A stretch of 64,000 nucleotides of DNA, taken from JANRKT01 sp033763355. Lineage in GTDB: Bacteria; Bacteroidota; Bacteroidia; Chitinophagales; Chitinophagaceae. Position 1 is the stretch's first letter, and the number at the start of each line of letters is the position of its first letter. Location: NCBI GenBank assembly GCA_033763355.1, contig JANRKT010000070.1:16881-80880 (forward strand), read 5' to 3'. Positions 52,088 through 63,094 of the stretch are shown in pieces. Made by a program: the position numbers and the translations under genes. The notes beneath the pieces are model-generated. The model searched no databases and was not told where the DNA came from. It saw nothing but the letters and a program-made list of their open reading frames with translations.

Positions 52088-53278
52088 TTAGCCCACTTTC
52101 TCAATAATTTTTCCTGTTTTTTTCTCTTTTAAAATGAGCTTTTTAGCGCCAAAATGGGTCATTTCTTCTTTTACGAGGTAATGGTCTTTGTCGTAATCAA
52201 CAAGATGGCTGTCTTTGCCTACGCCTGTTCTTCCTCTCCAGATGTCCAGCTTAACAGTTTCCCACAGTTTTGTTTTGGCAGATTTGTAACAGGCATCAAG
52301 GATGGCGTTTACCACATAACCATCGTAAAAAGTTTCTTTAGGGGCCTTACCCTGCTCAAGCGACCTGAACATATCGGTAAACATGTGGTTGTAACCGAGG
52401 TCATTTACTTCATCGCCAACCGGAAACAACCAGCCGGAATTGCTTTCTGCTTTTTCGGCCACGTAGTCGGCGCCTTTGCCTGTAGTAAACATTTCAAATC
52501 CGGTGCGTAAAAAATTATTCAGCCATATTGTTCCTTCTGTACCCATTACTTCATCCCTCAAATCCAAGCCGCCCCGGAAAGTCCAGCTTACTTCAAACTG
52601 CCCGATGGCGCCGTTTTCATATTTCACCAAAGCAATAGCATGGTCTTCTGCATCTATGGGTTTTACCTGTGTATCGGCCCAGCACATGGCTTCAACAGGT
52701 TTTATATCTTTTCCTATAAAGGACCGGTTCAGTTCAACACAATGGCATCCCAGGTCAAGTATGCAGCCGCCGCCTGCCTGTTCAAGGTCCCAGAACCAGT
52801 CGCTGTGCGGTCCCGGATGTGTCTCTCTTGACTTGGCCCAGAGCACCCTGCCGATAGCGCCGCTTTTTACACTTTCCAGGGCTTTTAAAAACTTGGGGGT
52901 GTAAGCAAGGTCTTCGAGGTAACCGTTGAATATACCCGCTTTCTCCACCGCCTCCAGCATGCGTTTAGCTTCTTCTGCATTTCTGCCCAATGGCTTGGTG
53001 GTAATAACTGCTTTTTTATGTTTGCAGCAAAGCATTACGGCGGCTTCATGCAGGTTGTTTGGCAAGGAAATACAAACCACATCCACATCAGGATGGGCAA
53101 TGGATTCTTCCATACTGGTTGTCCAGTGGGCGCAATTGTAATCCTTTGCAAATTTCTTTGCGCTTTCTTCACGGCGTGAAAAAACACTCAGGATATGGTC
53201 TTTGCTTCTTTGCCCCAGAATAGAATCGGCATAAAAGCGGGCAATAAAACCTGAGCCGAGCATGGATATACGTAACAT
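52088..53278 (-). CDS. Gfo/Idh/MocA family oxidoreductase
   Basis: The 396-residue NAD(P)-dependent enzyme begins with a Rossmann motif (ISMLGSGFIARFYADSI), has TTKPLGRNAEEAKRML (the conserved Lys-Pro of the family) and DLGCHCVEL, and ends with a beta-sheet domain. Substrates are sugars or inositols. It follows the nucleoside-type MFS gene by 24 bp, so import and oxidation of the same compound is likely. Confidence 0.88.
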   Translation of the reverse strand: MLRISMLGSGFIARFYADSILGQRSKDHILSVFSRREESAKKFAKDYNCAHWTTSMEESIAHPDVDVVCISLPNNLHEAAVMLCCKHKKAVITTKPLGRNAEEAKRMLEAVEKAGIFNGYLEDLAYTPKFLKALESVKSGAIGRVLWAKSRETHPGPHSDWFWDLEQAGGGCILDLGCHCVELNRSFIGKDIKPVEAMCWADTQVKPIDAEDHAIALVKYENGAIGQFEVSWTFRGGLDLRDEVMGTEGTIWLNNFLRTGFEMFTTGKGADYVAEKAESNSGWLFPVGDEVNDLGYNHMFTDMFRSLEQGKAPKETFYDGYVVNAILDACYKSAKTKLWETVKLDIWRGRTGVGKDSHLVDYDKDHYLVKEEMTHFGAKKLILKEKKTGKIIEKVG

Positions 53279-53302
53279 ATAAAATGGTTTTAAGAGTTGT
53301 TT

Positions 53303-54562
53303 TTAAACGGCAGCAAGTTTGTTTTTACTGCGTGTATTATCACGGAAAAATAAAATGAACATCAGCAAAACAGCCACTGCAATTCCGGCGGGTACCAGCC
53401 ATACATTGGTCCAGTTGGTTACGGCATCAGCGCCGGTGCCGCTTGTAAATTTATCTTTTACCACGCCTGACAATGCAGAACCGATAAACATTCCCAGACC
53501 GTAGGTAGCGAGTGAAATTAGCCCCTGTGCGGAGGATTTGATTTTTTCACCTGCTTTTTCATCAGTATAAATCATACCGCTTACAAAAAAGAAGTCATAA
53601 CAAATGCCATGTAATACGATGCCGCCGTACAACATCCATTCGCTGGTTCCTGCATTACCATAACCAAAAAACAAAAAGCGGATGATCCATGCCAGCAGGC
53701 CAACAATCAAAATATTTTTTATACCAAAGCGGCTATAGGCAAATGGCAGCAAGAGCATAAAAATTACTTCTGAAGCCTGGCCCAATGACATTTTGTTTTC
53801 TACATAAAAAGTTTCGGGCAAGGCCTTGCCCGGGTTGGCTGATATAAATGCAGCTTTATAGGAATCAGTAATAGCCGGATTGGCCATTGCATAATAAAAT
53901 GCCAGCGGGATGCATATAAGCACTGATGCGATAAAGAAAATGGCGAATGACCTGTCTTTGAAAAGCACAAAAGCATCTTTACCGAGTACATGCCCGAAAC
54001 TTACAGATCCTTTAATGGTTGGCGGGGTATCAGGAAGTGTAAATGAATACAACCCAATGGCTGCTGCTGTTACCATTGAAACATAAAATATGGTGCTTTT
54101 ATCGCCCCACCCCATGTAGCCTATCAGATTGGTTACAGCAATCCATGCAATGGTACCCAGCACTCGTATCGGTGGAAATTCCTTTTCAGGGTTGCTCATC
54201 TGCCGCATGGAAATGGAACTGGTTAATGCTATTGTGGGCGCAAATGTGAGGCAGTATAAAAGCATGGTCCAGTAAAAAGTATCATAATCAGTTATCCTGG
54301 TAAGCAAAAACAAAAGCGCAGCCCCGGCCAGATTTAAAACACCCAATACTTTTTGGGCTGAAAAAAAGCGGTCGGCCAGCATGCCTACAAAAAAAGGTGA
54401 AATGATCATAGCGATAGAAAAAGTAGCATAGATGTTGCCTACCTGTGTGCCGGTAAAATTGATAGCGAGCAAATACTTTGAGAGCTGTCCATACCATGCC
54501 CCCCATACTACAAATTGAAGAAACATCATTACGGAAAGGCGGATCCGGGTGTTGAGTTGCAT
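53303..54562 (-). CDS. MFS transporter, nucleoside permease (NupG-like) family
   Basis: The 419-residue protein has about twelve transmembrane segments and the pattern of the nucleoside:H+ symporter family: SVMMFLQFVVWGAWYGQLSKYL at the N-terminus, SSISMRQMSNPEKEFPPIRVLG, and DFFFVSGMIYTDEKAGEKIKSSAQGL. It probably imports nucleosides or a sugar; in Bacteroidota such carriers often pair with Gfo/Idh oxidoreductases, as here with the gene 24 bp downstream. Confidence 0.87.
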   Translation of the reverse strand: MQLNTRIRLSVMMFLQFVVWGAWYGQLSKYLLAINFTGTQVGNIYATFSIAMIISPFFVGMLADRFFSAQKVLGVLNLAGAALLFLLTRITDYDTFYWTMLLYCLTFAPTIALTSSISMRQMSNPEKEFPPIRVLGTIAWIAVTNLIGYMGWGDKSTIFYVSMVTAAAIGLYSFTLPDTPPTIKGSVSFGHVLGKDAFVLFKDRSFAIFFIASVLICIPLAFYYAMANPAITDSYKAAFISANPGKALPETFYVENKMSLGQASEVIFMLLLPFAYSRFGIKNILIVGLLAWIIRFLFFGYGNAGTSEWMLYGGIVLHGICYDFFFVSGMIYTDEKAGEKIKSSAQGLISLATYGLGMFIGSALSGVVKDKFTSGTGADAVTNWTNVWLVPAGIAVAVLLMFILFFRDNTRSKNKLAAV

Positions 54563-54664
54563 AAGCAGTAATTGTGTTGGTGGATAAATTTAGGAAATAC
54601 CTTTTATCCCGCTTCAAAAACATAATTTTTTTTAACCGTGCTTATTCAGCATAGGGTTTTATAC

Positions 54665-55312
54665 TTAAGTTTTCTTTTTCTGGCTTAAGAAATATTTGCA
54701 TACGGGCTGCAGCCCGCATGCACTGCATTTGGGGCTTCTTGCCAGGCAAACATAACGGCCATGTAATATGAGCCAATGGTGTGCCTTATGAATAAGGGAT
54801 TTTGGAATATAGCTTATCAGTTGCTTCTCTGTTTGCAGCGGATTTTTTGCATTTACCGTCAGGCCAATCCTGGCAGAAACACGGAACACATGGGTATCTA
54901 CGGCCATATTGGGTTGCTTATCTATTACCGATGTAATGACATTGGCTGTTTTTCTTCCCACTCCGGGTAACTGAACCAGTTCATCAACCGTCATAGGCAC
55001 TTCTCCATTAAATTTCTCCATCAGCATTTTTGCCATGCCGATGAGGTGTTTGGTTTTATTGTTGGGGTAAGAAATGCTTTTAATGAGGGGGAATAATTCT
55101 TCAAATGTGGCTTTTGAAAGAGAACCAGGGCCAGGATACTTTTCAAAAATAGCAGGTGTGGTCATGTTCACCCGCTTATCAGTACATTGGGCTGAAAGAA
55201 TGACAGAAACAAGCAGCTGGTAAGGGCTGTCATAAATCAGTTCAGTTTCTGCTCCGGGGCTGTGGTGCTGAAAGTAGTCCAGCACAAATTGAAAACGTTC
55301 TTTTCTTGTCAT
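54665..55312 (-). CDS. nth: Endonuclease III
   Basis: The 215-residue DNA glycosylase/AP lyase removes oxidised pyrimidines. It has LVSVILSAQCTDKRVN, the helix-hairpin-helix with catalytic Lys (VQLPGVGRKTANVI), the catalytic Asp in AVDTHVFRVSAR and the 4Fe-4S cluster cysteines in VCLARSPKCSACGLQPVC. Standard length. It follows the small gene at 55.6 kb by 41 bp on the same strand, so they may be cotranscribed. Confidence 0.95.
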   Translation of the reverse strand: MTRKERFQFVLDYFQHHSPGAETELIYDSPYQLLVSVILSAQCTDKRVNMTTPAIFEKYPGPGSLSKATFEELFPLIKSISYPNNKTKHLIGMAKMLMEKFNGEVPMTVDELVQLPGVGRKTANVITSVIDKQPNMAVDTHVFRVSARIGLTVNAKNPLQTEKQLISYIPKSLIHKAHHWLILHGRYVCLARSPKCSACGLQPVCKYFLSQKKKT

Positions 55313-55353
55313 TTGAACAGTTCAAACGACAGCGAAGCTAAAGCAAAGGGATA

Positions 55354-55599
55354 TTATTCCTGCCCGATTGTTTTTTTGCCTGTATGGGCGCCGGCATGGC
55401 GCATAATGGCAGCAACAGACTGTGAGCGGGGCGAATAACGGATAGTATTGAGGCTATCCTTGGCCGCTTTTAATACATTGAATTTTTCCCTCAGCGTCCA
55501 GTCGGATTCCAGCGCCTTTTCGAGGGCCATGGTTTCTTCGGCATTCATTTCATTGTACAAATAGCGTATCATATCTTCTGGAGTAAATGTTTTAACCAT
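55354..55599 (-). CDS. Small hypothetical protein, anti-sigma-like N-terminus
   Basis: The 81-residue soluble protein (ATG at 55599; a TTG two codons upstream is less likely) contains MIRYLYNEMNAEETMALEKAL, a helical pattern that resembles the start of zinc-finger anti-sigma factors but without their cysteines or a membrane segment. It has a basic C-terminus. It sits upstream of nth; no ECF sigma gene is adjacent. Function unknown. Confidence 0.65.
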   Translation of the reverse strand: MVKTFTPEDMIRYLYNEMNAEETMALEKALESDWTLREKFNVLKAAKDSLNTIRYSPRSQSVAAIMRHAGAHTGKKTIGQE

Positions 55600-55769
55600 A
55601 ACCAATGGTTAATTAGTTAACAATATGCTTAATGGCTCCAGGATATAAGATTTCAGGTCAATTTCAAGGGGGCAGGCAGAATAGCAAATGGGATAGAGGA
55701 ATGTCCGTCTGTTAAATAAAACGGGTCTTGTAAAGGTTTATTGCCATGGGCTCAAAGAAAATTAACAGT

Positions 55770-56069
55770 TTAATCTTTTTCAGTAATCACAAAGAGGTCT
55801 TCATTGTCTTTCTTCATCAGGTATTTTTCCCTTGCCACTTTTTCAACAGAAGCGGCATTGAGCTGAAGGTTTTGCAGTTCTTTTTGGGTTTCTTCAATCC
55901 TTTTCTGGTAGTATTCTTTGCCTGCCCGGAGGTCATTTAATTCTCTGCGGCGCTCTATCTGCAGCCCCAGGTCATTGTGATCGAAAAACAACATCCAGGT
56001 ACAAAAAAATACTGTTGCAATGAGGTATTTGTTTTTCAGCCAGGAAGGAATAAGGGATAAAAATGACAT
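55770..56069 (-). CDS. Septum formation initiator / FtsB-like protein
   Basis: The 99-residue protein has one transmembrane helix (residues about 15-31, YLIATVFFCTWMLFF) followed by a coiled coil (RRRELNDLRAGKEYYQKRIEE, KELQNLQ) and the C-terminal motif VEKVAREKYLMKKDNEDLFVI, which fits DivIC/FtsB proteins acting in the divisome with FtsL and FtsQ. It is encoded alone. Confidence 0.85.
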   Translation of the reverse strand: MSFLSLIPSWLKNKYLIATVFFCTWMLFFDHNDLGLQIERRRELNDLRAGKEYYQKRIEETQKELQNLQLNAASVEKVAREKYLMKKDNEDLFVITEKD

Positions 56070-56134
56070 TGGATGATTTTACTGAAAAGTAAAATTAATG
56101 GTTTTTATCCCAAAGAAACCGTGAAAGATTTTTA

Positions 56135-57529
56135 TCAGGGATTTACAGAAGAGGTTGTTCCTCCTGCTGCGCCGGCCATAAGCAAACCCTTTGCTGATCC
56201 TTTCAGCAGCATGGCTTTTGCCATGTTATCATTGTCAAGGATAGCACCGGGTATAATGTCGGCATAACCATCGCCATTAATATCTCCTGCAACTGCAACT
56301 GACTGACCTAATATGGCATGCGGGTAATCCTGGTTACTAATCTGCACCATAGTGGTTGCAAAACCGGAACGTGACCCGTAGAATACATATACATTTCCTT
56401 TCGGGGCATCCGGGTTGTAACCATAAGCACCAACTATCATGTCCTGAAAACCGTCTCCGTTAATATCACCGGCCCCTGAAACTGAAATGCCGAGGTTGCC
56501 ATCTATCTGGTTGCCACTATATGTCCAGTCAGGATAATAATTGTATCCATTGGCCGAACCGAGGTAAACAAAAATTTTACCGGCATTGCTTTTTTCTTTC
56601 TCATCAAATTTATTGGCGCCAACAACTATATCAGAAAATCCGTCTCCGTTCAGGTCTCCTGCCGGGGCCATCGCATTACCGAAATTGGCATCGGCCTGGT
56701 TGCTTTCACCCGTCCATGAGGGGGATGTTGCCAGTCCCATTACAGATCCATAGTATAAAAATGCACGGCCTTCGTTGTTCTGTCCGTTATCATAACTTGG
56801 CGAACCCACCAGTACATCAGCATAACCATCATGGTTAACATCGCCTGCAATGGCAACAGTTTTGCCGAATGCGGCCCCAACCTGGTTGCTTTCTGCTGTC
56901 CACACGGGGGTTTTTGATAAACCATTGGCTGAACCATAATATACAAATACCCTCCCTTCATTTGTTTCGCCATTATCGTAATAATGCGCACCGATAATTA
57001 CATCAGCATAACCATCTTTATTTACATCGCCATTACCGGCTACTGAAATGCCGAAAAAAGCATTGGCCTGGCTGCCTTCCGCTGTCCATGAGGGGGTTTT
57101 GCTTAAGCCCGATGCTGAACCATAGTAAACAAATGCAGCACCTTCATTTGTTTCGCCATTGCTGTAATGCGAAGCGCCTACAATTACATCTGCATAACCA
57201 TCGCCATTTACATCGCCTGCATTGGCAATGGAAACACCATAGTTGGCATCGGCCTGGTTGCAGTTACCGGTCCATCCCGGCATATTGCCCATGCCTTTGC
57301 CGGCGCCATAATAAAGAAATACTTTTCCTTCAGTTTCTTTTTCTGAGGTATGTATGCTCATTACTACGTCAGCATAGCCATCACCATTTACATCTCCGGC
57401 GGGGGATACGCTGTACTGCATTTTTTCTGCAAAAAAATTGCGGGAAGATTTAAAAGAGACAACAAGAACAAAGAGCGCAACAGCAAGGGTTACGCATACC
57501 GAAATGCGGTTTAAGGAATAGGGTTTCAT
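56135..57529 (-). CDS. Seven-bladed FG-GAP repeat protein
   Basis: A 464-residue exported protein with N-terminal hydrophobic segment (VTLAVALFVLVVSF). The rest is seven FG-GAP repeats of about 60 residues, each carrying the calcium-loop DxNxDGxxD (DVNGDGYADVVM, DVNKDGYADVII, DLNGDGFSDIVV, DINGDGFQDMIV and others) and the blade sequence VFVYYGSANGLS. This predicts a complete integrin-like beta-propeller. The repeats are very similar to one another, pointing to recent duplication. No enzymatic part is present. Confidence 0.88.
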   Translation of the reverse strand: MKPYSLNRISVCVTLAVALFVLVVSFKSSRNFFAEKMQYSVSPAGDVNGDGYADVVMSIHTSEKETEGKVFLYYGAGKGMGNMPGWTGNCNQADANYGVSIANAGDVNGDGYADVIVGASHYSNGETNEGAAFVYYGSASGLSKTPSWTAEGSQANAFFGISVAGNGDVNKDGYADVIIGAHYYDNGETNEGRVFVYYGSANGLSKTPVWTAESNQVGAAFGKTVAIAGDVNHDGYADVLVGSPSYDNGQNNEGRAFLYYGSVMGLATSPSWTGESNQADANFGNAMAPAGDLNGDGFSDIVVGANKFDEKEKSNAGKIFVYLGSANGYNYYPDWTYSGNQIDGNLGISVSGAGDINGDGFQDMIVGAYGYNPDAPKGNVYVFYGSRSGFATTMVQISNQDYPHAILGQSVAVAGDINGDGYADIIPGAILDNDNMAKAMLLKGSAKGLLMAGAAGGTTSSVNP

Positions 57530-57718
57530 AATACCATTTTTTTGTGGTTAAGGGTAAATGGCTTTTCAGGGAAATTTTATGAAACTGGGGGGAATTAAAT
57601 AGGATTGGACGAACAAGTTACAAATTCAATCCGGAATTTTATAGCCTTATTAACGATAAATAAGCGGATTTCTGTATGTGAATCAGGGTTTTTTTGTAAA
57701 CCATTGATTGCTATACGA

Positions 57719-57751
57719 TAAACAAAAGCCCCGCCAGACTGCGGGGCTTTT
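57719..57751 (-). terminator. Rho-independent terminator of the gldA-eno operon
   Basis: AAAAGCCCCGC (57724-57734) and GCGGGGCTTTT (57741-57751) form an 11-bp stem with a CAGACT loop; the minus-strand 3' flank is T-rich. Confidence 0.93.
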
Positions 57752-57768
57752 AAAAGGCTTGAATGGCT

Positions 57769-59085
<1,317 letters not shown>

Positions 59086-59985
59086 TTAATTTGTCAGGCT
59101 CCTGAATATTTCTTCCAGGTTATTGCTTCCGGTTTGCAAAGAAACAATATTCAGGTTATGTTGCAAAGTCAGTTCCATCAGTTGCCTGCGCAGCATTTCT
59201 TCATTGGTGGTTTCCAGTTGCCAGGTATAAGTATCTATTTTGTTTACAGTACCCGCTTCGGGCAGGCGTTGCAGCCACTCTGCTTCAAGGGCCTCACGAA
59301 AGCTTACTTTTATATGCTGAGTTGAAGACTGCTGAAGGTTGGCCAGCATATCGTCTGCTGCAAGTTCGCCTTTATTTATAATAATAACCCTTTCGCAAAG
59401 CGCCTGTACTTCCTGCAGGATATGCGATGAGAACAGGATGGTTTTGTTTTCACCCAGCCTGCGTATTACTTCACGTATTTCAATAAGCTGGTTGGGGTCG
59501 AGTCCTGAAGTGGGTTCATCGAGTATCAATACTTCCGGATCATGAATAAGCGCTGCCGCCAGTCCTACCCGCTGTTTATAACCTTTGGACAGTTGCCCGA
59601 TCTTTTTTTTACTTTCAGCTTTTAACCCTGTCAATGCAATTACATCTTCAATTTTTGCCTTTTGATTTTTTACTTTATGAACTTCTGCCACAAACCCTAT
59701 ATATTCCCTTACGTACATGTCATAATACAATGGGTTTGACTCAGGCAGGTAACCGATTTTCTTTTTAGTCTCTAATGGTTTTTTTGCAACGTTAATGTCG
59801 CATACACTTACCTCCCCGGCATCTGGCAGCAGGTAGCCGGTAACTATTTTCATGGTGGTGGATTTACCTGCGCCGTTTGGCCCGAGGAAACCAACAATCT
59901 CTCCTTTGTTAACTGTAAAAGAAATATTATTTACGGCCTTCTGTTCCCCATAGGTTTTCAGCAGGTTTTTTACTCGTATTGACAT
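59086..59985 (-). CDS. gldA: Gliding-motility ABC transporter ATPase GldA
   Basis: The 299-residue ATPase has Walker A GPNGAGKST (35-43), the Q-loop region YLPESNPLYYDMYVREY, the ABC signature LSKGYKQRVGLA and Walker B VLILDEPTSGLDP. The C-terminal extension and NIVSLQTGSNNLEEIFRSLT match GldA, which works with GldFG membrane subunits (not in this window). In non-gliding Bacteroidota it still supports cell-envelope functions. Cotranscribed with eno. The -7 box lies 4 nt before ATG. Confidence 0.88.
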   Translation of the reverse strand: MSIRVKNLLKTYGEQKAVNNISFTVNKGEIVGFLGPNGAGKSTTMKIVTGYLLPDAGEVSVCDINVAKKPLETKKKIGYLPESNPLYYDMYVREYIGFVAEVHKVKNQKAKIEDVIALTGLKAESKKKIGQLSKGYKQRVGLAAALIHDPEVLILDEPTSGLDPNQLIEIREVIRRLGENKTILFSSHILQEVQALCERVIIINKGELAADDMLANLQQSSTQHIKVSFREALEAEWLQRLPEAGTVNKIDTYTWQLETTNEEMLRRQLMELTLQHNLNIVSLQTGSNNLEEIFRSLTN

Positions 59986-59989
59986 GGGG

Positions 59990-60022
59990 CAAACCTACAG
60001 TAAAATGATGGGGTTCAGACAA
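59990..60022 (-). promoter_or_regulatory. gldA promoter, 4 nt from the start codon
   Basis: On the minus strand TAGGTTTG (59997-59990) is a perfect box ending 4 nt before the gldA ATG. A TTG (60022-60020) lies 22 bp upstream, slightly more than ideal. Confidence 0.5.
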
Positions 60023-60173
60023 TTTAGGATCTTAATTTATGCAGCGGCGCTGGTTTTACAGTTTGCCGTTCAAAAAATCCTATAACCTGAAATAAATTGA
60101 CTGCACTAAATTTTAAAACAATTGGTTATATTTAGAGAGAATACGGACAGGCACATATCCGCTTGTTACCAAA

Positions 60174-60467
60174 ATGACAAAACTATTGCTGACCATAGCT
60201 GCTTTCTTGCTGTTCATAGATTCTATGAACGTGCTGCAATTTTTGAACAGGCCCGCAAAAGAAATTTCTTTTGTTTTAAATGATATGGAGAACGAAGAAG
60301 AGAAATCAGAAGAAAGTGAAGTGAAAAAATTTGATAAGAACAGCCACTACTGGCAGCTTGGTGTTTATACAGCCAACAATTCACAGAACAGGTATCATCT
60401 TTTCCATACACACCTGCTTTTAAAAGGCTATTCAGCCCCATTGTATCAGCCTCCGGATTTCGTATGA
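60174..60467 (+). CDS. Small exported hypothetical protein
   Basis: A 97-residue protein with an N-terminal hydrophobic segment (LLLTIAAFLLFIDS), an acidic middle (MENEEEKSEESEVKKFD) and an aromatic C-terminal part (HYWQLGVYTANN, YHLFHTHLLLKGY). It is probably secreted or anchored. I know no family. It lies 56 bp upstream of a carbonic anhydrase gene and may belong to that cluster. Confidence 0.55.
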   Translation: MTKLLLTIAAFLLFIDSMNVLQFLNRPAKEISFVLNDMENEEEKSEESEVKKFDKNSHYWQLGVYTANNSQNRYHLFHTHLLLKGYSAPLYQPPDFV

Positions 60468-60523
60468 AACAACTTTCGGATACTGTAAGTATCTTTTTGT
60501 TTCATAATTAAATCATTGTTTCC

Positions 60524-61219
60524 ATGCGAACTCATTATTGGGAAACGCGTCAGTCCATGACGCCACAGAAAGCATTAGACTTTCTGAAGGAAGGAAATGA
60601 ACGTTTCCTGAACAACCTGCGCATTAACCGCAACTTCCTCCAGTTGGTTAATGAAACAGCGGAAAATCAATTTCCTTTTACCGCTATTTTAAGCTGCAGC
60701 GATTCACGTATTTCAACAGAACTGATTTTTGATCAGGGCCTCGGTGATATTTTCAGCATAAGGCTGGCAGGCAATGTGGCCAGTATCAATGCAATTGGCA
60801 GTATGGAATACGCCTGCAAAATACTCGGTTCAAAACTGGCATTGGTAATGGGCCACACTGGTTGCGGCGCCATAAAAAGTGCCTGTGACGGGGCAAGCCT
60901 TGATAACCTCAATGAAGTGCTTTCACAGATACACCCTTCTATTAATGCAGAAAATGAAACTACTGAGAACCGGAACTCCGCCAATAAACAATTTTTGAAT
61001 AATGTGGCAAAACTAAATGTGGTGCGCAACATGAATGTGATAGTGCAGGAAAGCGCTATCCTCTCCGAAATGCTTGGGCAGGGCGAAATAAACCTGTTAG
61101 GGGCCATGTATGATGTGGAAACAGGGAGGGTTGAATTTTTCTGCGAAGATACACATCAGGCAAAAGCTATTGAGAATGGTGTATTGAAACCGGCGAAAAA
61201 ATTAAACCAGGAGGTATAA
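60524..61219 (+). CDS. Beta-carbonic anhydrase
   Basis: The 231-residue enzyme interconverts CO2 and bicarbonate. Zinc ligands and catalytic dyad are Cys58, Asp60, Arg62 (SCSDSR) and His111, Cys114 (GHTGCGAIK). No signal peptide is present. The protein aligns without gaps over its first 120 residues to the second carbonic anhydrase at 63.1 kb. A SulP transporter gene lies between them. Confidence 0.93.
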   Translation: MRTHYWETRQSMTPQKALDFLKEGNERFLNNLRINRNFLQLVNETAENQFPFTAILSCSDSRISTELIFDQGLGDIFSIRLAGNVASINAIGSMEYACKILGSKLALVMGHTGCGAIKSACDGASLDNLNEVLSQIHPSINAENETTENRNSANKQFLNNVAKLNVVRNMNVIVQESAILSEMLGQGEINLLGAMYDVETGRVEFFCEDTHQAKAIENGVLKPAKKLNQEV

Positions 61220-61473
61220 TTTATTTTATACACCATGGCAGGAATGGAAAATTAAAAAGCGGGGAACCCTATAATAAGCATTCTGCAGAACAATTCAGTC
61301 GGAAATCAATTACAAAGAGGATTGATTTTTCAGGAAGCAGGTTGCAGAACCAGGCAAAACGAATGGTAAGTCCTCCCTGTTATTGAATAATGAGTAACCC
61401 TTTGGCTTTTAAGATGCATTTAAAATACAAAGCTACAACCGGGAAAACAGATGAGTAAAGAAAAAAAGATCAA

Positions 61474-63081
61474 ATGAAGTTTAAAACAAATACACTAAGA
61501 CCGGACCTCCCTGCGGGGTTAGTTGTTTTTCTTATTGCTTTACCGCTTTGCCTGGGTATTTCCCTTGCTTCGGGGGCCCCATTTTTCAGCGGTATAATTT
61601 CGGGAATTGTCGGCGGAATAGTGATTGGCATTTTAAGTAATTCAGCACTCAGTGTAAGCGGTCCCGCTGCGGGGCTAGCAGCATTGGTTTTGGGGGCTAT
61701 TACTGCCATAGGGGATTATAGGATTTTTTTATGCGCTGTACTGCTTGCAGGTATTTTACAGATATTTCTTGGACTTGCCAAACTTGGGGGAATTGCCAAT
61801 TATATTCCAGGCAGCGTAATTAAAGGCATGCTCACAAGTATCGGAATACTGATTATTGCCAAGCAAATACCGCATGCTTTTGGCTACGATAAGGATGAAA
61901 AGGGAAATATTACAGAATTGTTCCCTTTTGGCAATGAAGACTGGCATGAATTATTAAAACCGCTTCAGCATATAGAATTAGGGGTATTTATTATTTGCAT
62001 AATTTCTCTTTTGATTATGCTGCTTTGGGATAAATCGGTATTGAAAAAAAAGCTTCCTTTTGTTCCCGGGGCATTGGTTGCTGTAATAATAGCTGTAATT
62101 ATAAATCAAATATGGATTTTATCAGGAAGCAGGCTGGCGGTTTATAATGAACACCTGGTTCAGATCAAAGAAGCGTCCGGTTTTTCAGAGTTTTTAAGCT
62201 TCTTCACACTCCCCGATTTCAGCGGTTTTGCAGACGGTAGAGTGATTTTTTATGGAATAGCTATTGCTCTGATTGCTTCTCTTGAAACACTGCTCAGTAT
62301 AGAAGCGGTAGACAATCTTGACCCAGAGCGAAGGGTAACCAATACCAATAAAGAGTTATTTGCACAGGGTATTGGAAATTCGGTAGCGGGTTTAATTGGG
62401 GGGTTGCCTTTAACAAGTGTTATTGTGCGCTCCAGTGCAAATGTAAATGCGGGGGCAAAAACAAAAATATCAACCATCTTTCACGGATTTTTATTGCTGG
62501 TGAGCGTAATTTTTATTCCGGCATTATTAAATAAAATACCACTTGCCTCGCTGGCGGCAATACTGTTGTTAACAGGCTATAAACTTGCGAGACCCGCATT
62601 TTTTAAAGAAATGTTTAATAACGGAAAATACCAGTTTATCCCATTTATTGTAACAGTAACGGTTATTATAGCAATTGATTTATTTGCGGTGTATAAACCA
62701 TTAAGTGGAAAAGGACTGCTGGTGGGCGTGATAGCAGGCATCCTGGCTGCCGCATTTGCCATTTTGCACGGCAACCTTAAGAATTCATATTATTTTCATA
62801 AAGAAGAACACAAGGAGGGGGATGAGATAAATATACGCCTCTCTGAAGAAGTTTCTTTTTTAAATAAGGCGTCTATACGTGAAACACTTGATCACATGCC
62901 CGAAAATTCAAACGTTGTGATTGATGCATCTGTTACCAGGTACATTGATTTCGATGTGCTGGAATTAATAAAAGAGTTCAGGGATATTAAAGCTCCTTTA
63001 AAAAACATATCATTGCAGCTTGTAGGGTTTAAAGAAGCTTATAATATTGAAAACAAATCGTATGTAAAGTCAGTTCATTAA
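61474..63081 (+). CDS. SulP family anion transporter with STAS domain
   Basis: The 535-residue protein begins DLPAGLVVFLIALPLCLGISLASGAP, has about eleven membrane segments (LSVSGPAAGLAALVLGAI, QGIGNSVAGLIGGLPLTSVIVRSSANVNAG) and a C-terminal STAS domain (about residues 440-535, ending YNIENKSYVKS). The combination with flanking carbonic anhydrases suggests bicarbonate import or export rather than sulfate, but this is inference. It starts 254 bp after the first carbonic anhydrase gene and ends 13 bp before the second. Confidence 0.92.
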   Translation: MKFKTNTLRPDLPAGLVVFLIALPLCLGISLASGAPFFSGIISGIVGGIVIGILSNSALSVSGPAAGLAALVLGAITAIGDYRIFLCAVLLAGILQIFLGLAKLGGIANYIPGSVIKGMLTSIGILIIAKQIPHAFGYDKDEKGNITELFPFGNEDWHELLKPLQHIELGVFIICIISLLIMLLWDKSVLKKKLPFVPGALVAVIIAVIINQIWILSGSRLAVYNEHLVQIKEASGFSEFLSFFTLPDFSGFADGRVIFYGIAIALIASLETLLSIEAVDNLDPERRVTNTNKELFAQGIGNSVAGLIGGLPLTSVIVRSSANVNAGAKTKISTIFHGFLLLVSVIFIPALLNKIPLASLAAILLLTGYKLARPAFFKEMFNNGKYQFIPFIVTVTVIIAIDLFAVYKPLSGKGLLVGVIAGILAAAFAILHGNLKNSYYFHKEEHKEGDEINIRLSEEVSFLNKASIRETLDHMPENSNVVIDASVTRYIDFDVLELIKEFRDIKAPLKNISLQLVGFKEAYNIENKSYVKSVH

Positions 63082-63094
63082 ATACTTTTAAAAA

